Source: Microvirga sp. Mcv34 (GTDB lineage: Bacteria > Pseudomonadota > Alphaproteobacteria > Rhizobiales > Beijerinckiaceae). From it: a stretch of DNA of 54,545 nucleotides. Positions 17,655 to 25,760 of the stretch are shown in pieces. Location of the stretch: assembly GCF_024519725.1 (NCBI RefSeq), contig NZ_JALJRK010000031.1:10352-64896 (forward strand), in the 5' to 3' direction. Made by a program: the position numbers and the translations under genes. Within the stretch, counting starts at the first letter, position 1; each line of letters starts with the position of its first letter. The notes below the pieces were generated by a model. It searched no databases, was not told the origin of the DNA, and saw only the letters and a program-made list of their open reading frames with translations.

Positions 17655-18905
17655 ATGTCGACCGCAGCCAAGCGATTTCTAGCATCGATGATTTGCGGGT
17701 TGGCTGGCGTATGCTTTCATTTGATGTCCTCAACTGGAGCTAGCGCGCAACCGGTTGTATATATCCGAGTCATCCCACCAAACGCTGCTGAGCCTATAGA
17801 AGAAGGGTCTGGGTTTCTTATCAGTTCAAAGGGATACATCGTCACCGCCCGTCATGTTGTTAAAGCAGCGGTAGAGGGGAAATCCCGTTTAAGGGTGTCA
17901 CTTAAGCACAAGGATAGCAACCAGATCCCGGCTGATGTGTTCCGCTGTGATCGATCCGAGATGTACCCGGATATCTGTATCATTCGGATCAATGCAGACG
18001 TTGTCCCAAGCGAGCGCATCACTGGCATACCGGAGGTCGTTTGTCGCGACCTTAACCGCGGTGAGGATCTGTCAGCATTAGGATACGCTCAGGGAGAAAA
18101 GAACACTCTGTTCACGGTTCTCGGTAAGGTGATCGGTGATATTGGACAGTTCGATATGTACCCGTCAAGTCTGCCACTAACGTACGGGATGAGTGGCGGC
18201 CCGGTGCAGGATCAAAACGGCAACATTGTCGGTGTTGTAGCTGGTGGCGTAAAAGGCGGGACACACGGGTATTTCACTCCCATTTCTCAGTTCAGCAGCA
18301 GGCTACAAGAAGCCGGAGTGCGGTGCACCAATGCACCTAACGACACAGGAAGGCAGGCCCAGTCGCAACCTCACTCAGAACCCCGGTATTTGGGACCTCC
18401 TTCGCGTGAGGCTACACTTCAGGCTGAACCTCAGCCGGAATCAGAACCGCTGTATCTAGGGCCACCGCAAGACGCTCGGAGGGCGGCTGCCTTAGAGAAA
18501 TTGCGAGACATCGATGTAGTTTATTGGCGCAAGAAGCGGGACGAGGGCCTCGTAGAGCGCGTGCTAAGAAAGTACAATATTAGATATACCCCAAGGGAAT
18601 CTGGTTTCTATGATGGTACTGATTTTAGCCAGGACAAGACAGATTCAATCGCCTGCACGCCGGATGTCCCAGGCAACGTGATCCGAGAATTCGCATTACT
18701 GCTCTTTGACGAAGGCGTCCCGCTTAAGTTTATCTCTGAGATGGACAAAGCTAACTCAGCGATCCGCAATAGGTTGACGATCGAGGCGCTGGATCCTGAT
18801 AACGAGAAAGAGTTGCTTTCTCGGCAGGACATCCTGAATATCAAGCAATGCCCAAGTTGGACGGCTAGAATATACGGTAGGCATTGGCTACGCAGTGCTC
18901 GCTAG
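17655..18905 (+). CDS. Secreted trypsin-like serine protease with extra C-terminal domain
   Basis: The product is 416 residues. ATG 17655 is used because the stop of the metalloprotease gene overlaps a GAGG ribosome site eight bases before it, which implies translational coupling. A signal peptide ends near GASAQP. The chymotrypsin/HtrA-type triad is visible: His67 in YIVTARHVV, Asp106 in MYPDICII and Ser180 in YGMSGGPV. After about residue 225 come a Gln/Pro-rich linker with a duplicated LGPP motif (PRYLGPPSREA and PLYLGPPQDARRAA) and an unrecognised domain of about 130 residues. No PDZ domain is apparent. It is likely a partner or processor of the preceding metalloprotease. Confidence 0.85.
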   Translation: MSTAAKRFLASMICGLAGVCFHLMSSTGASAQPVVYIRVIPPNAAEPIEEGSGFLISSKGYIVTARHVVKAAVEGKSRLRVSLKHKDSNQIPADVFRCDRSEMYPDICIIRINADVVPSERITGIPEVVCRDLNRGEDLSALGYAQGEKNTLFTVLGKVIGDIGQFDMYPSSLPLTYGMSGGPVQDQNGNIVGVVAGGVKGGTHGYFTPISQFSSRLQEAGVRCTNAPNDTGRQAQSQPHSEPRYLGPPSREATLQAEPQPESEPLYLGPPQDARRAAALEKLRDIDVVYWRKKRDEGLVERVLRKYNIRYTPRESGFYDGTDFSQDKTDSIACTPDVPGNVIREFALLLFDEGVPLKFISEMDKANSAIRNRLTIEALDPDNEKELLSRQDILNIKQCPSWTARIYGRHWLRSAR

Positions 18906-18932
18906 GGTCTGTTCAAAATGTTTTCACCCAGA

Positions 18933-19190
18933 TTATTCAGGAACGTGTGAAGCCGTAGCGGTATCAACGGCGGGTAGCTCTGTGAGTGCTGACAGGAGAT
19001 CGGGGGATACGTTAAGCCTGCGCACCTGTGTGTCGATCGTTACGTCAGCACCTTCAGCTGGAACTATAAAGACAAGCCCCGAGGTTCCAGGCGGGCGCAG
19101 CGCTTTCTCCCGGATGACGTCCCGAATTTGGGCGAGGCCGGCGTCCCCGCAGTTGGGGGAGAGCCGGATCTCAATTCTAGATGGGTTCAT
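18933..19190 (-). CDS. Small protein resembling the Pol III alpha C-terminal domain
   Basis: The product is 85 residues. ATG 19190 lies four bases after the dnaE stop codon, so it is almost certainly co-translated with dnaE. The sequence runs IEIRLSPNCGDAGLAQIRDV, then GLVFIVPAEGADVTI and LNVSPDLLSALTELPAV. This is the pattern of the last domain of bacterial alpha subunits, with a beta strand, a helix and a closing SP-x-L-x-x-AL-x-x-LP. The upstream polymerase already ends in a similar stretch (SLGAIKAMKGVIGIEM), so this looks like a separate second copy. A role in binding tau/clamp loader or stabilising the polymerase is inference; a small unrelated protein is the alternative. Confidence 0.65.
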   Translation of the reverse strand: MNPSRIEIRLSPNCGDAGLAQIRDVIREKALRPPGTSGLVFIVPAEGADVTIDTQVRRLNVSPDLLSALTELPAVDTATASHVPE

Positions 19191-19194
19191 GGTT

Positions 19195-22100
19195 CTATCC
19201 CGTCATTTCGATCCCGATGACGCCTTTCATGGCTTTGATGGCTCCAAGGCTTACATCATCGGTTTTGATGGTGAGGCTCGTCTCTTTGGGTGCATTGCTC
19301 CCAATTGCGATAAACAGGCGTGAACCATTTTCAGCCTGGGTTCTGAGAGCAGTGTGCGAGCGGATCTGACCGAGAACCTGAACAGCCAACGTCTGATCTG
19401 CACAGCGGACTACCGCGCCGTTTCCTGCCTTCTGCTGTTCGGCATTGGCGGGCGACCAGCGCGTGATCACGGGACCGCTCTTGGACCAGTCGATCTCAAC
19501 CACGGCGATCAGCGGATCCTTAGAAAGGATAGGCGGAACGACCTTGTTCGAGAATTGAGCCCGCATCGCTGAGCAGGCGTCACCGACTTGAACCTCGGTG
19601 ATCACCGTTCCATCGACATTGCGGTCCTGGATGCTGACGATTTCGACCAGAGCTTTCAGAGAGGTCTGGTCAGGAGTGATCTCCCGCATGGTTCGGCGGG
19701 CCGTCGTCAGTGAGACAATCCCATTCGTTCCGATCAGGTCGGCATAGATGTCGATGGGGTGCGCCGCAAATCGATAGCCGAAAGCCTTCTCCTCACCGGC
19801 AATTGCATCGGCCGTAGAAAGAGGCTCGACCGTGAATTTTAGCGGTACCGGCGCAAAGCTGCCGAAGAGATCGCCTTGGTTCACGCCTGCCGACTTTCGG
19901 CTTGTCGCCTGCTTCCGTAACGCTTCCGTAGCAGAGAGGTGCTTGGCCCGCAGATCGATACGGGCCTGGTTGTCCTTTGGAGCCACAGACTTGTCGGTGT
20001 TCTGGGTCTGGAGACGGTCGAAGGCGCCGGCCAGGATCAGGGTGAGGATGTCAGATTGTTTGACGGTGCCCAAGGTCCGGTCGATGAAATCCTCGAGAGA
20101 CTTGAAGGGGCCGGCCTCGCGGATGGTAGCAATCTGAGCTGCCAGATCCCGGCCGATGCCGCTCAGAGCGCAAAGAGCATACCGAATGGCTTTAGAGCCG
20201 TCCTGCCGTCTCTCGATCTGGAAGCTTGCGCCGGACACATTGATATCGGGTGGGAGAACCGTAATCCCGATTTTCTTGGCCTCATCCACGGTCCGCATGA
20301 GCTTTTCGACCTTGGTGATCTCCTGCTCCATGTTGGCAGCGAGGAACTCATGGGTGTAGTGGCGCTTCAGGTAGGCCGTGATCCAGGTGATCAGCGCATA
20401 GGCTGCGGCATGACTTTTGTTGAAGCCGTAGGCCGCGAAGGGCAGGACGAAGTCATAGAGCTCGTTGGCATCCTTTTCCGTTTCGCCCTGCTCGATGCAT
20501 TTCTGGACAAAGATCGTCCGCTGCTTAGCGATCTCCTCGGGGATTTTCTTACCGATGGCTTTACGCAGAACATCGGCCTCGGCGAGGCTGTACCCGGCTA
20601 CGATCCGGGCCATCTGCATGATCTGCTCTTGGTAGATGATAATCCCGTAGGTCTCTGCCAGCGTTTCGGCCAGCTTTGGATGGGGATAGGCTACCTTGGC
20701 ACGGCCGGCCTTTCGAGCGGCATACTGCGGGATGTACTCCATCGGGCCGGGGCGATAGAGGGCCACAAGCGCGATCAGGTCTTCAAACCGGCTCGGCTTG
20801 ATCTCCCGGAGCGCCTTAGTCATCCCAGGGCTCTCGATCTGGAACACGCGAAGCGTCCAGCCGCGATTGAGCATGGTGAAGGTCGCTTCGTCCTCCCATG
20901 GGAGCGCATAGGGATCGATTTCGATCCCATCGGCCTTCAGGAGGCGGCGGGTATTCTCGATGACTGTCAGGGTCTCAAGACCCAGGAAGTCAAACTTGAC
21001 GTGTCCGGTGGCCTCGGCGGCTCCCATTTCGAACTGAGCGACTTTGAGGTCGCTCTTGTCTGGCGGGTAAAGCGGACACGTCTCGATCAGCGGACGGTCT
21101 GCGATAATGATACCGGCGGCATGCTTTGTGGCATGGGTGACCGATCCCTCGACGACCTGGGCGGCCTTGAAAGCCTCTGAGGCCTCCGGCTGTGACAGCG
21201 CTCGGGCTACCGCAGGGAGTTGGGCTGCATCAGCAAGGGTCTTGGCATCATCAGGGATGAGCCTGACGAAGGATTCCACCGCACCCGGGGTCATGCCTCG
21301 GGATGCGGCCGCTGCCCGGAAGGCGCCCTTGGCTGCCAGCGTGGCGTAGGAGCCGATATGCGCCACGTAGTCAGCTCCATAGCGCCGGTGAACGTAGTCG
21401 AGGACCTCCGGGCGCCGAGCTTTGCAGAAATCGACGTCAAAATCCGGCAGCGAAATCCGCTCGGGATTGATGAATCGCTCGAAAAACAGACCAAAACGGA
21501 TCGGGTCTAACTCGGTGATCGACAGAGACCATGCCACAAGTGAGCCTGCACCGGAGCCGCGCCCAGGTCCTACGGGGATGTTGTTCTGCTTGGACCAGGT
21601 GATGAAGTCGGACACGATGAGGAAGTAGCCAGAGAAGCCCAGACGCGTGATGTGGTCGAGCTCGAATTCCAGCCGGTCGAGATAGGCCTGTTTCTTCTCT
21701 TCGATGTAGGGATTTTGGGAGATCCGTGCGGCCAGTCCTTCCCGGGCCCTTCTTTTGATCTGCTCGATCTCATCCTCAGCGGTCAGACCGGGCATATGAG
21801 GGATGCGGGGCTGGCTCGAATTGACGAAGGCTTCCGACCGGCTTGAAATGGCATCGGCGTTAATGAGGGCCTGAGGTACGTCCTCAAAGAGGGCCTCAAG
21901 TTCCGCCGGCGTCTTGAAGGTCACTCCGGCAGTCAGATTGCCTTTCTCGGCTAGGGCCTCGGCGACCCCGGTCTCCTTACGACGGGAGACGAAGTCGATG
22001 ATCTCAAGGGCCTCGCGGTCTGCAGCGGTCCCGTGACGGATTTCGCTGGTGGCGACCACAGCCGGTTCCAGGCCGAGCTCGTCCAACAGGTCGAGGATAC

Positions 22101-22626
22101 GAGCCTCAACGGATTCCGGTCTCTGCCGACGCTCCAGCTCGACGGCGTAGGTGACGCCGCTGGCATCCAAGGTGGAAAAGAGGGTTCGGACGTAGGCTGG
22201 CGCGTTGCTGGATCGGGTCGCGTTCGGCAGGAGGCCGTCCGCAGTAGGCCCCGTGAGGAAGTAGATCGTATCCGCTTGTCCCTCGACCAGAAGCTCCAAG
22301 GGCAACGGACCTGAATGGCAGTCTGAAGCCACCTTATAGAGATGCTTCAGCCCGGCCTCGTTGCGGGCATAGAGGGTCACCCACCCAGTAAGGGTCGTGT
22401 TTGCTTCGGCTCCCTGGATGCTGGCTTCGACAGAAAGGCCAAGGATAGGCTTGATGTCCGCCTTCTTGGCGGCTTTGCAGAACTCATATGATCCTGCCAT
22501 CGAGTTGCGATCACAAAGACCGACGGCGCTCTGCCCTGCAGCCTTGGTGAGGCTGACAATAGCCTCCGGCGACAAGCAAGATCGGCCGAAGGAGTAGTAG
22601 GACTCGGTTTTAAGGTTGTTCGGCAT
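19195..22626 (-). CDS. dnaE: DNA polymerase III alpha subunit, plasmid-type, degenerate PHP domain
   Basis: The product is 1143 residues, a C-family replicative polymerase. The PHP region is recognisable (MAGSYEFCKAAKKADIKPIL) but the usual HxHSxYS metal motif reads NLKTESYYS, so the intrinsic exonuclease is probably lost. Palm motifs are intact: GPGRGSGAGSLVAWS, PDFDVDF near residue 395 (two catalytic Asp) and KFDFLGLETL near 545 (third Asp). QGDLF near residue 917 fits a beta-clamp binding site. An OB-fold-like region follows (EIVSIQDRNVDGTVITEVQV). It starts seven bases after a DnaQ-type exonuclease, which could supply proofreading, and is followed by a small CTD-like protein. It may replicate the plasmid or do error-prone synthesis. 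I see no imuA or imuB beside it. Confidence 0.93.
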   Translation of the reverse strand: MPNNLKTESYYSFGRSCLSPEAIVSLTKAAGQSAVGLCDRNSMAGSYEFCKAAKKADIKPILGLSVEASIQGAEANTTLTGWVTLYARNEAGLKHLYKVASDCHSGPLPLELLVEGQADTIYFLTGPTADGLLPNATRSSNAPAYVRTLFSTLDASGVTYAVELERRQRPESVEARILDLLDELGLEPAVVATSEIRHGTAADREALEIIDFVSRRKETGVAEALAEKGNLTAGVTFKTPAELEALFEDVPQALINADAISSRSEAFVNSSQPRIPHMPGLTAEDEIEQIKRRAREGLAARISQNPYIEEKKQAYLDRLEFELDHITRLGFSGYFLIVSDFITWSKQNNIPVGPGRGSGAGSLVAWSLSITELDPIRFGLFFERFINPERISLPDFDVDFCKARRPEVLDYVHRRYGADYVAHIGSYATLAAKGAFRAAAASRGMTPGAVESFVRLIPDDAKTLADAAQLPAVARALSQPEASEAFKAAQVVEGSVTHATKHAAGIIIADRPLIETCPLYPPDKSDLKVAQFEMGAAEATGHVKFDFLGLETLTVIENTRRLLKADGIEIDPYALPWEDEATFTMLNRGWTLRVFQIESPGMTKALREIKPSRFEDLIALVALYRPGPMEYIPQYAARKAGRAKVAYPHPKLAETLAETYGIIIYQEQIMQMARIVAGYSLAEADVLRKAIGKKIPEEIAKQRTIFVQKCIEQGETEKDANELYDFVLPFAAYGFNKSHAAAYALITWITAYLKRHYTHEFLAANMEQEITKVEKLMRTVDEAKKIGITVLPPDINVSGASFQIERRQDGSKAIRYALCALSGIGRDLAAQIATIREAGPFKSLEDFIDRTLGTVKQSDILTLILAGAFDRLQTQNTDKSVAPKDNQARIDLRAKHLSATEALRKQATSRKSAGVNQGDLFGSFAPVPLKFTVEPLSTADAIAGEEKAFGYRFAAHPIDIYADLIGTNGIVSLTTARRTMREITPDQTSLKALVEIVSIQDRNVDGTVITEVQVGDACSAMRAQFSNKVVPPILSKDPLIAVVEIDWSKSGPVITRWSPANAEQQKAGNGAVVRCADQTLAVQVLGQIRSHTALRTQAENGSRLFIAIGSNAPKETSLTIKTDDVSLGAIKAMKGVIGIEMTG

Positions 22627-22632
22627 CAGAGA

Positions 22633-23280
22633 TCACAGAAGCTTCGTGGACCAGCCGCGAACAGCCACGGCAGGCGAGGTAATCTTGGAGGCTTGGGAAC
22701 CGGCGAAGAGATCGTTCTGAGACTGCGGGTTCTCCCGCAGGGCCAGCATTCTGATCCAGACTTCCGCCAAGAGGGTGCAGTCCTTGATCGCATCGTGCTT
22801 CTTCGCCCGCTCGGGATCGTAGAGGCCCAGGCGCCCAGCCACTGCGTCGAGGTTCACCGTCCGGCCTGGCCAAATGAGCGAGGCGGTGTCGATGGAATTG
22901 ATGATTGGGTTCGGGAGTGGCGGTAACCCATCCCGCCGACAGGCGTCATTGATGAAGCCGACGTCGAACGGAGCGTTATGGATGACCAAAGGAGCGTCAC
23001 CGACCATGTGGCAGAATTTCGGATAGACCTCGCCGAACAGCGGAGCATCCTGAACCACTGTGTCATGGATCCCATGGGCCTCGAATGAGCCATAGGAGAT
23101 CCGGCGCCCTTCGGGATTGATATAGGAGTGGAATGTCCGCCCGGTCCGGACGCGGTTCACGACCTCAACAGCGCCGAGCTCGATGATCCGGTCGCCATCT
23201 TCGACGCTGAGACCGGTGGTCTCGGTATCAGCAATCCAGAAGCGTTCGACCGTTTGGTTCTGGGGGTCGGATGCAGGCAT
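22633..23280 (-). CDS. dnaQ: DnaQ-type 3'-5' exonuclease (proofreading subunit homologue)
   Basis: The product is 215 residues, a DEDDh exonuclease. ExoI motif ADTETTGL, ExoII region VIHNAPFDVGF and ExoIII KKHDAIKDCTLLAEVW are all present, so the enzyme should be active. QNDLF near the C-terminus fits a beta-clamp binding pentapeptide. ATG 23280 is preferred over an in-frame TTG at 23292. It lies directly upstream of dnaE (six bases between) and probably replaces the lost PHP proofreading. The leader carries AAAAACCCCAATAAATTC and a hairpin at 23312-23340, with no clear Shine-Dalgarno. Confidence 0.93.
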   Translation of the reverse strand: MPASDPQNQTVERFWIADTETTGLSVEDGDRIIELGAVEVVNRVRTGRTFHSYINPEGRRISYGSFEAHGIHDTVVQDAPLFGEVYPKFCHMVGDAPLVIHNAPFDVGFINDACRRDGLPPLPNPIINSIDTASLIWPGRTVNLDAVAGRLGLYDPERAKKHDAIKDCTLLAEVWIRMLALRENPQSQNDLFAGSQASKITSPAVAVRGWSTKLL

Positions 23281-23311
23281 TGGCGGGTTCAACTTTTGAA
23301 TTTATTGGGGT

Positions 23312-23340
23312 TTTTGCCCTCTAAAGGGGAGAGGGCAAAA
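23312..23340. promoter_or_regulatory. Perfect inverted repeat in the dnaQ leader
   Basis: TTTTGCCCTC and GAGGGCAAAA form a perfect 10-bp stem with a 9-base loop. It sits between the stop of the 136-residue gene and dnaQ, next to the AACCCCAA box. A T-run on the 3' side is missing on the minus strand, so it is not a standard terminator for the upstream gene. It may be a protein-binding site or an mRNA leader stem. Confidence 0.5.
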
Positions 23341-23365
23341 TCTGGAATGATGAGCTTTGTGTCCC

Positions 23366-23776
23366 TTATGCACCCATTTGGGCCGTGGGAGGGCAGGCGC
23401 GCTCTTCAGAGGCAGGGGTCGCTTTGCGTTTGTTTTCTCCCACTCGGATGACCTCCCCATCTGGTGTTGAATTGTACCAGCCGGCGATGTGGTAAACCTT
23501 GCTTCCTCGATTGAGCTTGCCTTTGAAGCAGGGGCGCTTGGCCTTCTTGTCGGCATCTGTCAGGGCGAACGTGAAGATCGCGCCTTTGAGCAGTTCTCCA
23601 GCAGCGCTCCTTCCGGATACCGCCTGATACCGTTTTCTATCCCTGGACACCTTTTGCTGGGTTCGAACCTCAAAGGTCACCCCTTCCAGGACGATGGTCC
23701 CCGTAAGCGAGACAGAGGTCTGCGAGGTCTGCTCATTGAGCGTTCCCGAGATCACGAAGGTATGCTGGGGGGCCAT
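23366..23776 (-). CDS. Hypothetical basic protein
   Basis: The product is 136 residues and no family was recognised. The N-terminal half alternates hydrophobic and polar residues (SVSLTGTIVLEGVTFEVRTQ), as in beta-rich folds. The second half is basic with KLNRGSKVYHIAGWYN, then Lys/Arg-rich to the C-terminus. A small OB- or DUF736-like nucleic-acid binding fold is possible but not shown. The start is supported by AAGGAG six bases before ATG. A TTTAATTCGC box lies about 50 bases upstream. It is on the same strand as and just before dnaQ-dnaE, so it may belong to the replication block. Confidence 0.65.
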   Translation of the reverse strand: MAPQHTFVISGTLNEQTSQTSVSLTGTIVLEGVTFEVRTQQKVSRDRKRYQAVSGRSAAGELLKGAIFTFALTDADKKAKRPCFKGKLNRGSKVYHIAGWYNSTPDGEVIRVGENKRKATPASEERACPPTAQMGA

Positions 23777-23824
23777 TTGTGCTCCTTATTGCTGCAGCGA
23801 TCCGGGAAGCACCCGTTCTCGAAT

Positions 23825-23836
23825 CGCGAATTAAAT
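23825..23836 (-). promoter_or_regulatory. TTTAATTCGC box upstream of the 23366-23776 gene
   Basis: The minus strand reads AATTTAATTCGC followed by GATTCGAG. It lies in the 105-base gap between the CobT-like gene and the small gene ahead of dnaQ, about 50 bases before the latter's ATG. Confidence 0.4.
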
Positions 23837-23881
23837 TGCAGTTCCGCCGCGTTATCCCTCGCTTTTAATCCAAGGCGAGGG

Positions 23882-25750
23882 TCAGAGAAACCTGCGAACA
23901 GCCTCAAGGAGTTGGATTGGGAGCTCACTCACATCATTTATGACGAGCCACCCGGGGATGTTCATGGATGGAGCTTGCTGGCTGATCCCGATGCCGATCA
24001 GATGAATGCCACAGGAGATGGCGACGTTTGCCGCCTCTTCGGCTGCGATCGGATCGTTGGCTTCCCCATCGGTGATCAGGATGAGAACCTTCTTGTCGTG
24101 TTTCAGCCGGTAAAGTTGGTGGGCTCCCTCGAGAATGGCCTCGGCCGTCGGTGTTCCGCCGTTCCTTCGGCGCAGGACGGACCCGAGAGCCGGCCGCATC
24201 GTCGAAGGGGGCTCTCCGAATGCTTTGTGGCGAACAATCGTCGGATTCAGTTGATCGTCGGTGGTGTAACTGTCGATGGCAAGGTCAATCTGGCGTTGGT
24301 GGCCGATAGCCTCGATGACCGCTCCGGCGGCCCGCAGGAGAACATCGCGACGGCTTATTCGAGCTTTCGGCTCCGACTGGCCTCTGTTCGGCTGCTCCTC
24401 AGACGTGAGCATCGATCTTGAGGCGTCGAGCATCAACTGGACGGCGGCGCTTGTCCCGGCACGGCGCTCAGTGCGTCGGAAGATATCCGGATCGCGCATG
24501 GCGATGCCCATGATGTTCTGATCGTCGAGTTCTCCTTCTAGACGGTGGCGGCGGACCACCTTCCGCTGGCGCGAGATAAGGAGTGACCGAACCGCGGCGG
24601 CGAGTGTTTCAGCGTCCCTGCTCGCGTTTTCCATGATGGACCGGAATTCATCTCCGTCCTCCGGTTGCCGGGTCTCTGGAGCGATGATCAGGGGGCTGGA
24701 GAATGCTCTTCGATAATGGCTGGGCAAACGCCCGGAGGCCTCGGCGCGGGCAACCGATCGGTTGTAGGTCCGAACATCGATCTGAGTTCGGCTGACGATC
24801 CTCGTAACCACATCAGAGATGTCGAGCAGAGGCGTGTTCAACTGGTCCGCGTCGTCTCCCTGCCAATCAGGCTGACCACCGTCATCGGCGAGACCCGGAT
24901 TAGGGACGCTCGCTGTCCCACCGTGGGCGGCGGAGCATCCGGAATCCTGCTCACCAGGTGCGTTTCGTCCGGTTTGGGGCCCGGGCGGGTTGAGTGTGTC
25001 GCCCCCGCTCTCCTGTCGGCTGTCTTGCGGTCGATTAGCCTGGGTTCGCTCACGGGAAAGGCGGATCAACAGGTCGGAGAGGTGGAGGGCAACTGGGTAG
25101 AGCTCAGGATTATCCCTGCAGCGGGAAATCACAGGCCAATAATGCTGGACGATCTCGACGGCCTCCGAATCCACATGCTCACGCATGAACTCGATCGCAA
25201 CCTGTGCTGTCGGTGCACAGGGATAGGCATTGGCGATTGTACCGAACCAGGTGAGCGTCTGGTGGACGTTGGGGATCAGGCGAGGGGGAACAGAGGGATC
25301 ACGGGCTTGGAGCTGGTTGAGTTCGCGAGATACGATGTGATTGCGGGTGTAGCCGATATTGACGTGAGAACCAGGAAACTCCCTGGCGCCAATGGACTCT
25401 ATCCTCCAGTCATCCAGACAATTCTCAGTCTTGAGCCAGACTCGAAGGCGATGCTCCTGGGATTTGTCCATCTCGGCCGCAGGAAGCCCAATCGCCGTCT
25501 CGATCCAAGGGAGGCGTCTAGAAAGGGTGCTGTAGAGGGGATGGAACACTTCATGGTTCCCATATCCTCTCAGGACCTTGGCATCCGCGTCGCTGTATTC
25601 GCTTTGCGGCCAGATCGCAGGTAGATTTATGTGCACGCCATCAGTGAAAGCTCGGCTTCCTCTGAACGTGATGTTGAAGCGTCGGTTCCCCATCGCCGAG
25701 AGCGTTGAGGCAATCTCCCGGCGCAGGATGTACCCTGGAATGGTGGTCAT
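23882..25750 (-). CDS. CobT-like protein with C-terminal VWA (MIDAS) domain
   Basis: The product is 622 residues from ATG 25750. A longer frame starting at 25972 would overlap the AAA+ gene by over 200 bases and is rejected. The C-terminal third is a von Willebrand A domain with an intact MIDAS: LDASRSM (DxSxS) near residue 440, the Thr in NGGTPTAEAI and LITDGEAND near 558. The middle is Pro/Gln/Asp rich, as in CobT proteins. It follows a CobS/MoxR-like ATPase by ten bases. Such AAA+/VWA pairs act as chaperone-like remodelling machines. No cobN or other cobalamin gene is here, so cobalt insertion is not implied. Similar cobS/cobT pairs occur in large plasmids and myoviruses. Confidence 0.85.
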   Translation of the reverse strand: MTTIPGYILRREIASTLSAMGNRRFNITFRGSRAFTDGVHINLPAIWPQSEYSDADAKVLRGYGNHEVFHPLYSTLSRRLPWIETAIGLPAAEMDKSQEHRLRVWLKTENCLDDWRIESIGAREFPGSHVNIGYTRNHIVSRELNQLQARDPSVPPRLIPNVHQTLTWFGTIANAYPCAPTAQVAIEFMREHVDSEAVEIVQHYWPVISRCRDNPELYPVALHLSDLLIRLSRERTQANRPQDSRQESGGDTLNPPGPQTGRNAPGEQDSGCSAAHGGTASVPNPGLADDGGQPDWQGDDADQLNTPLLDISDVVTRIVSRTQIDVRTYNRSVARAEASGRLPSHYRRAFSSPLIIAPETRQPEDGDEFRSIMENASRDAETLAAAVRSLLISRQRKVVRRHRLEGELDDQNIMGIAMRDPDIFRRTERRAGTSAAVQLMLDASRSMLTSEEQPNRGQSEPKARISRRDVLLRAAGAVIEAIGHQRQIDLAIDSYTTDDQLNPTIVRHKAFGEPPSTMRPALGSVLRRRNGGTPTAEAILEGAHQLYRLKHDKKVLILITDGEANDPIAAEEAANVAISCGIHLIGIGISQQAPSMNIPGWLVINDVSELPIQLLEAVRRFL

Positions 25751-25760
25751 GAGGGTCTGC

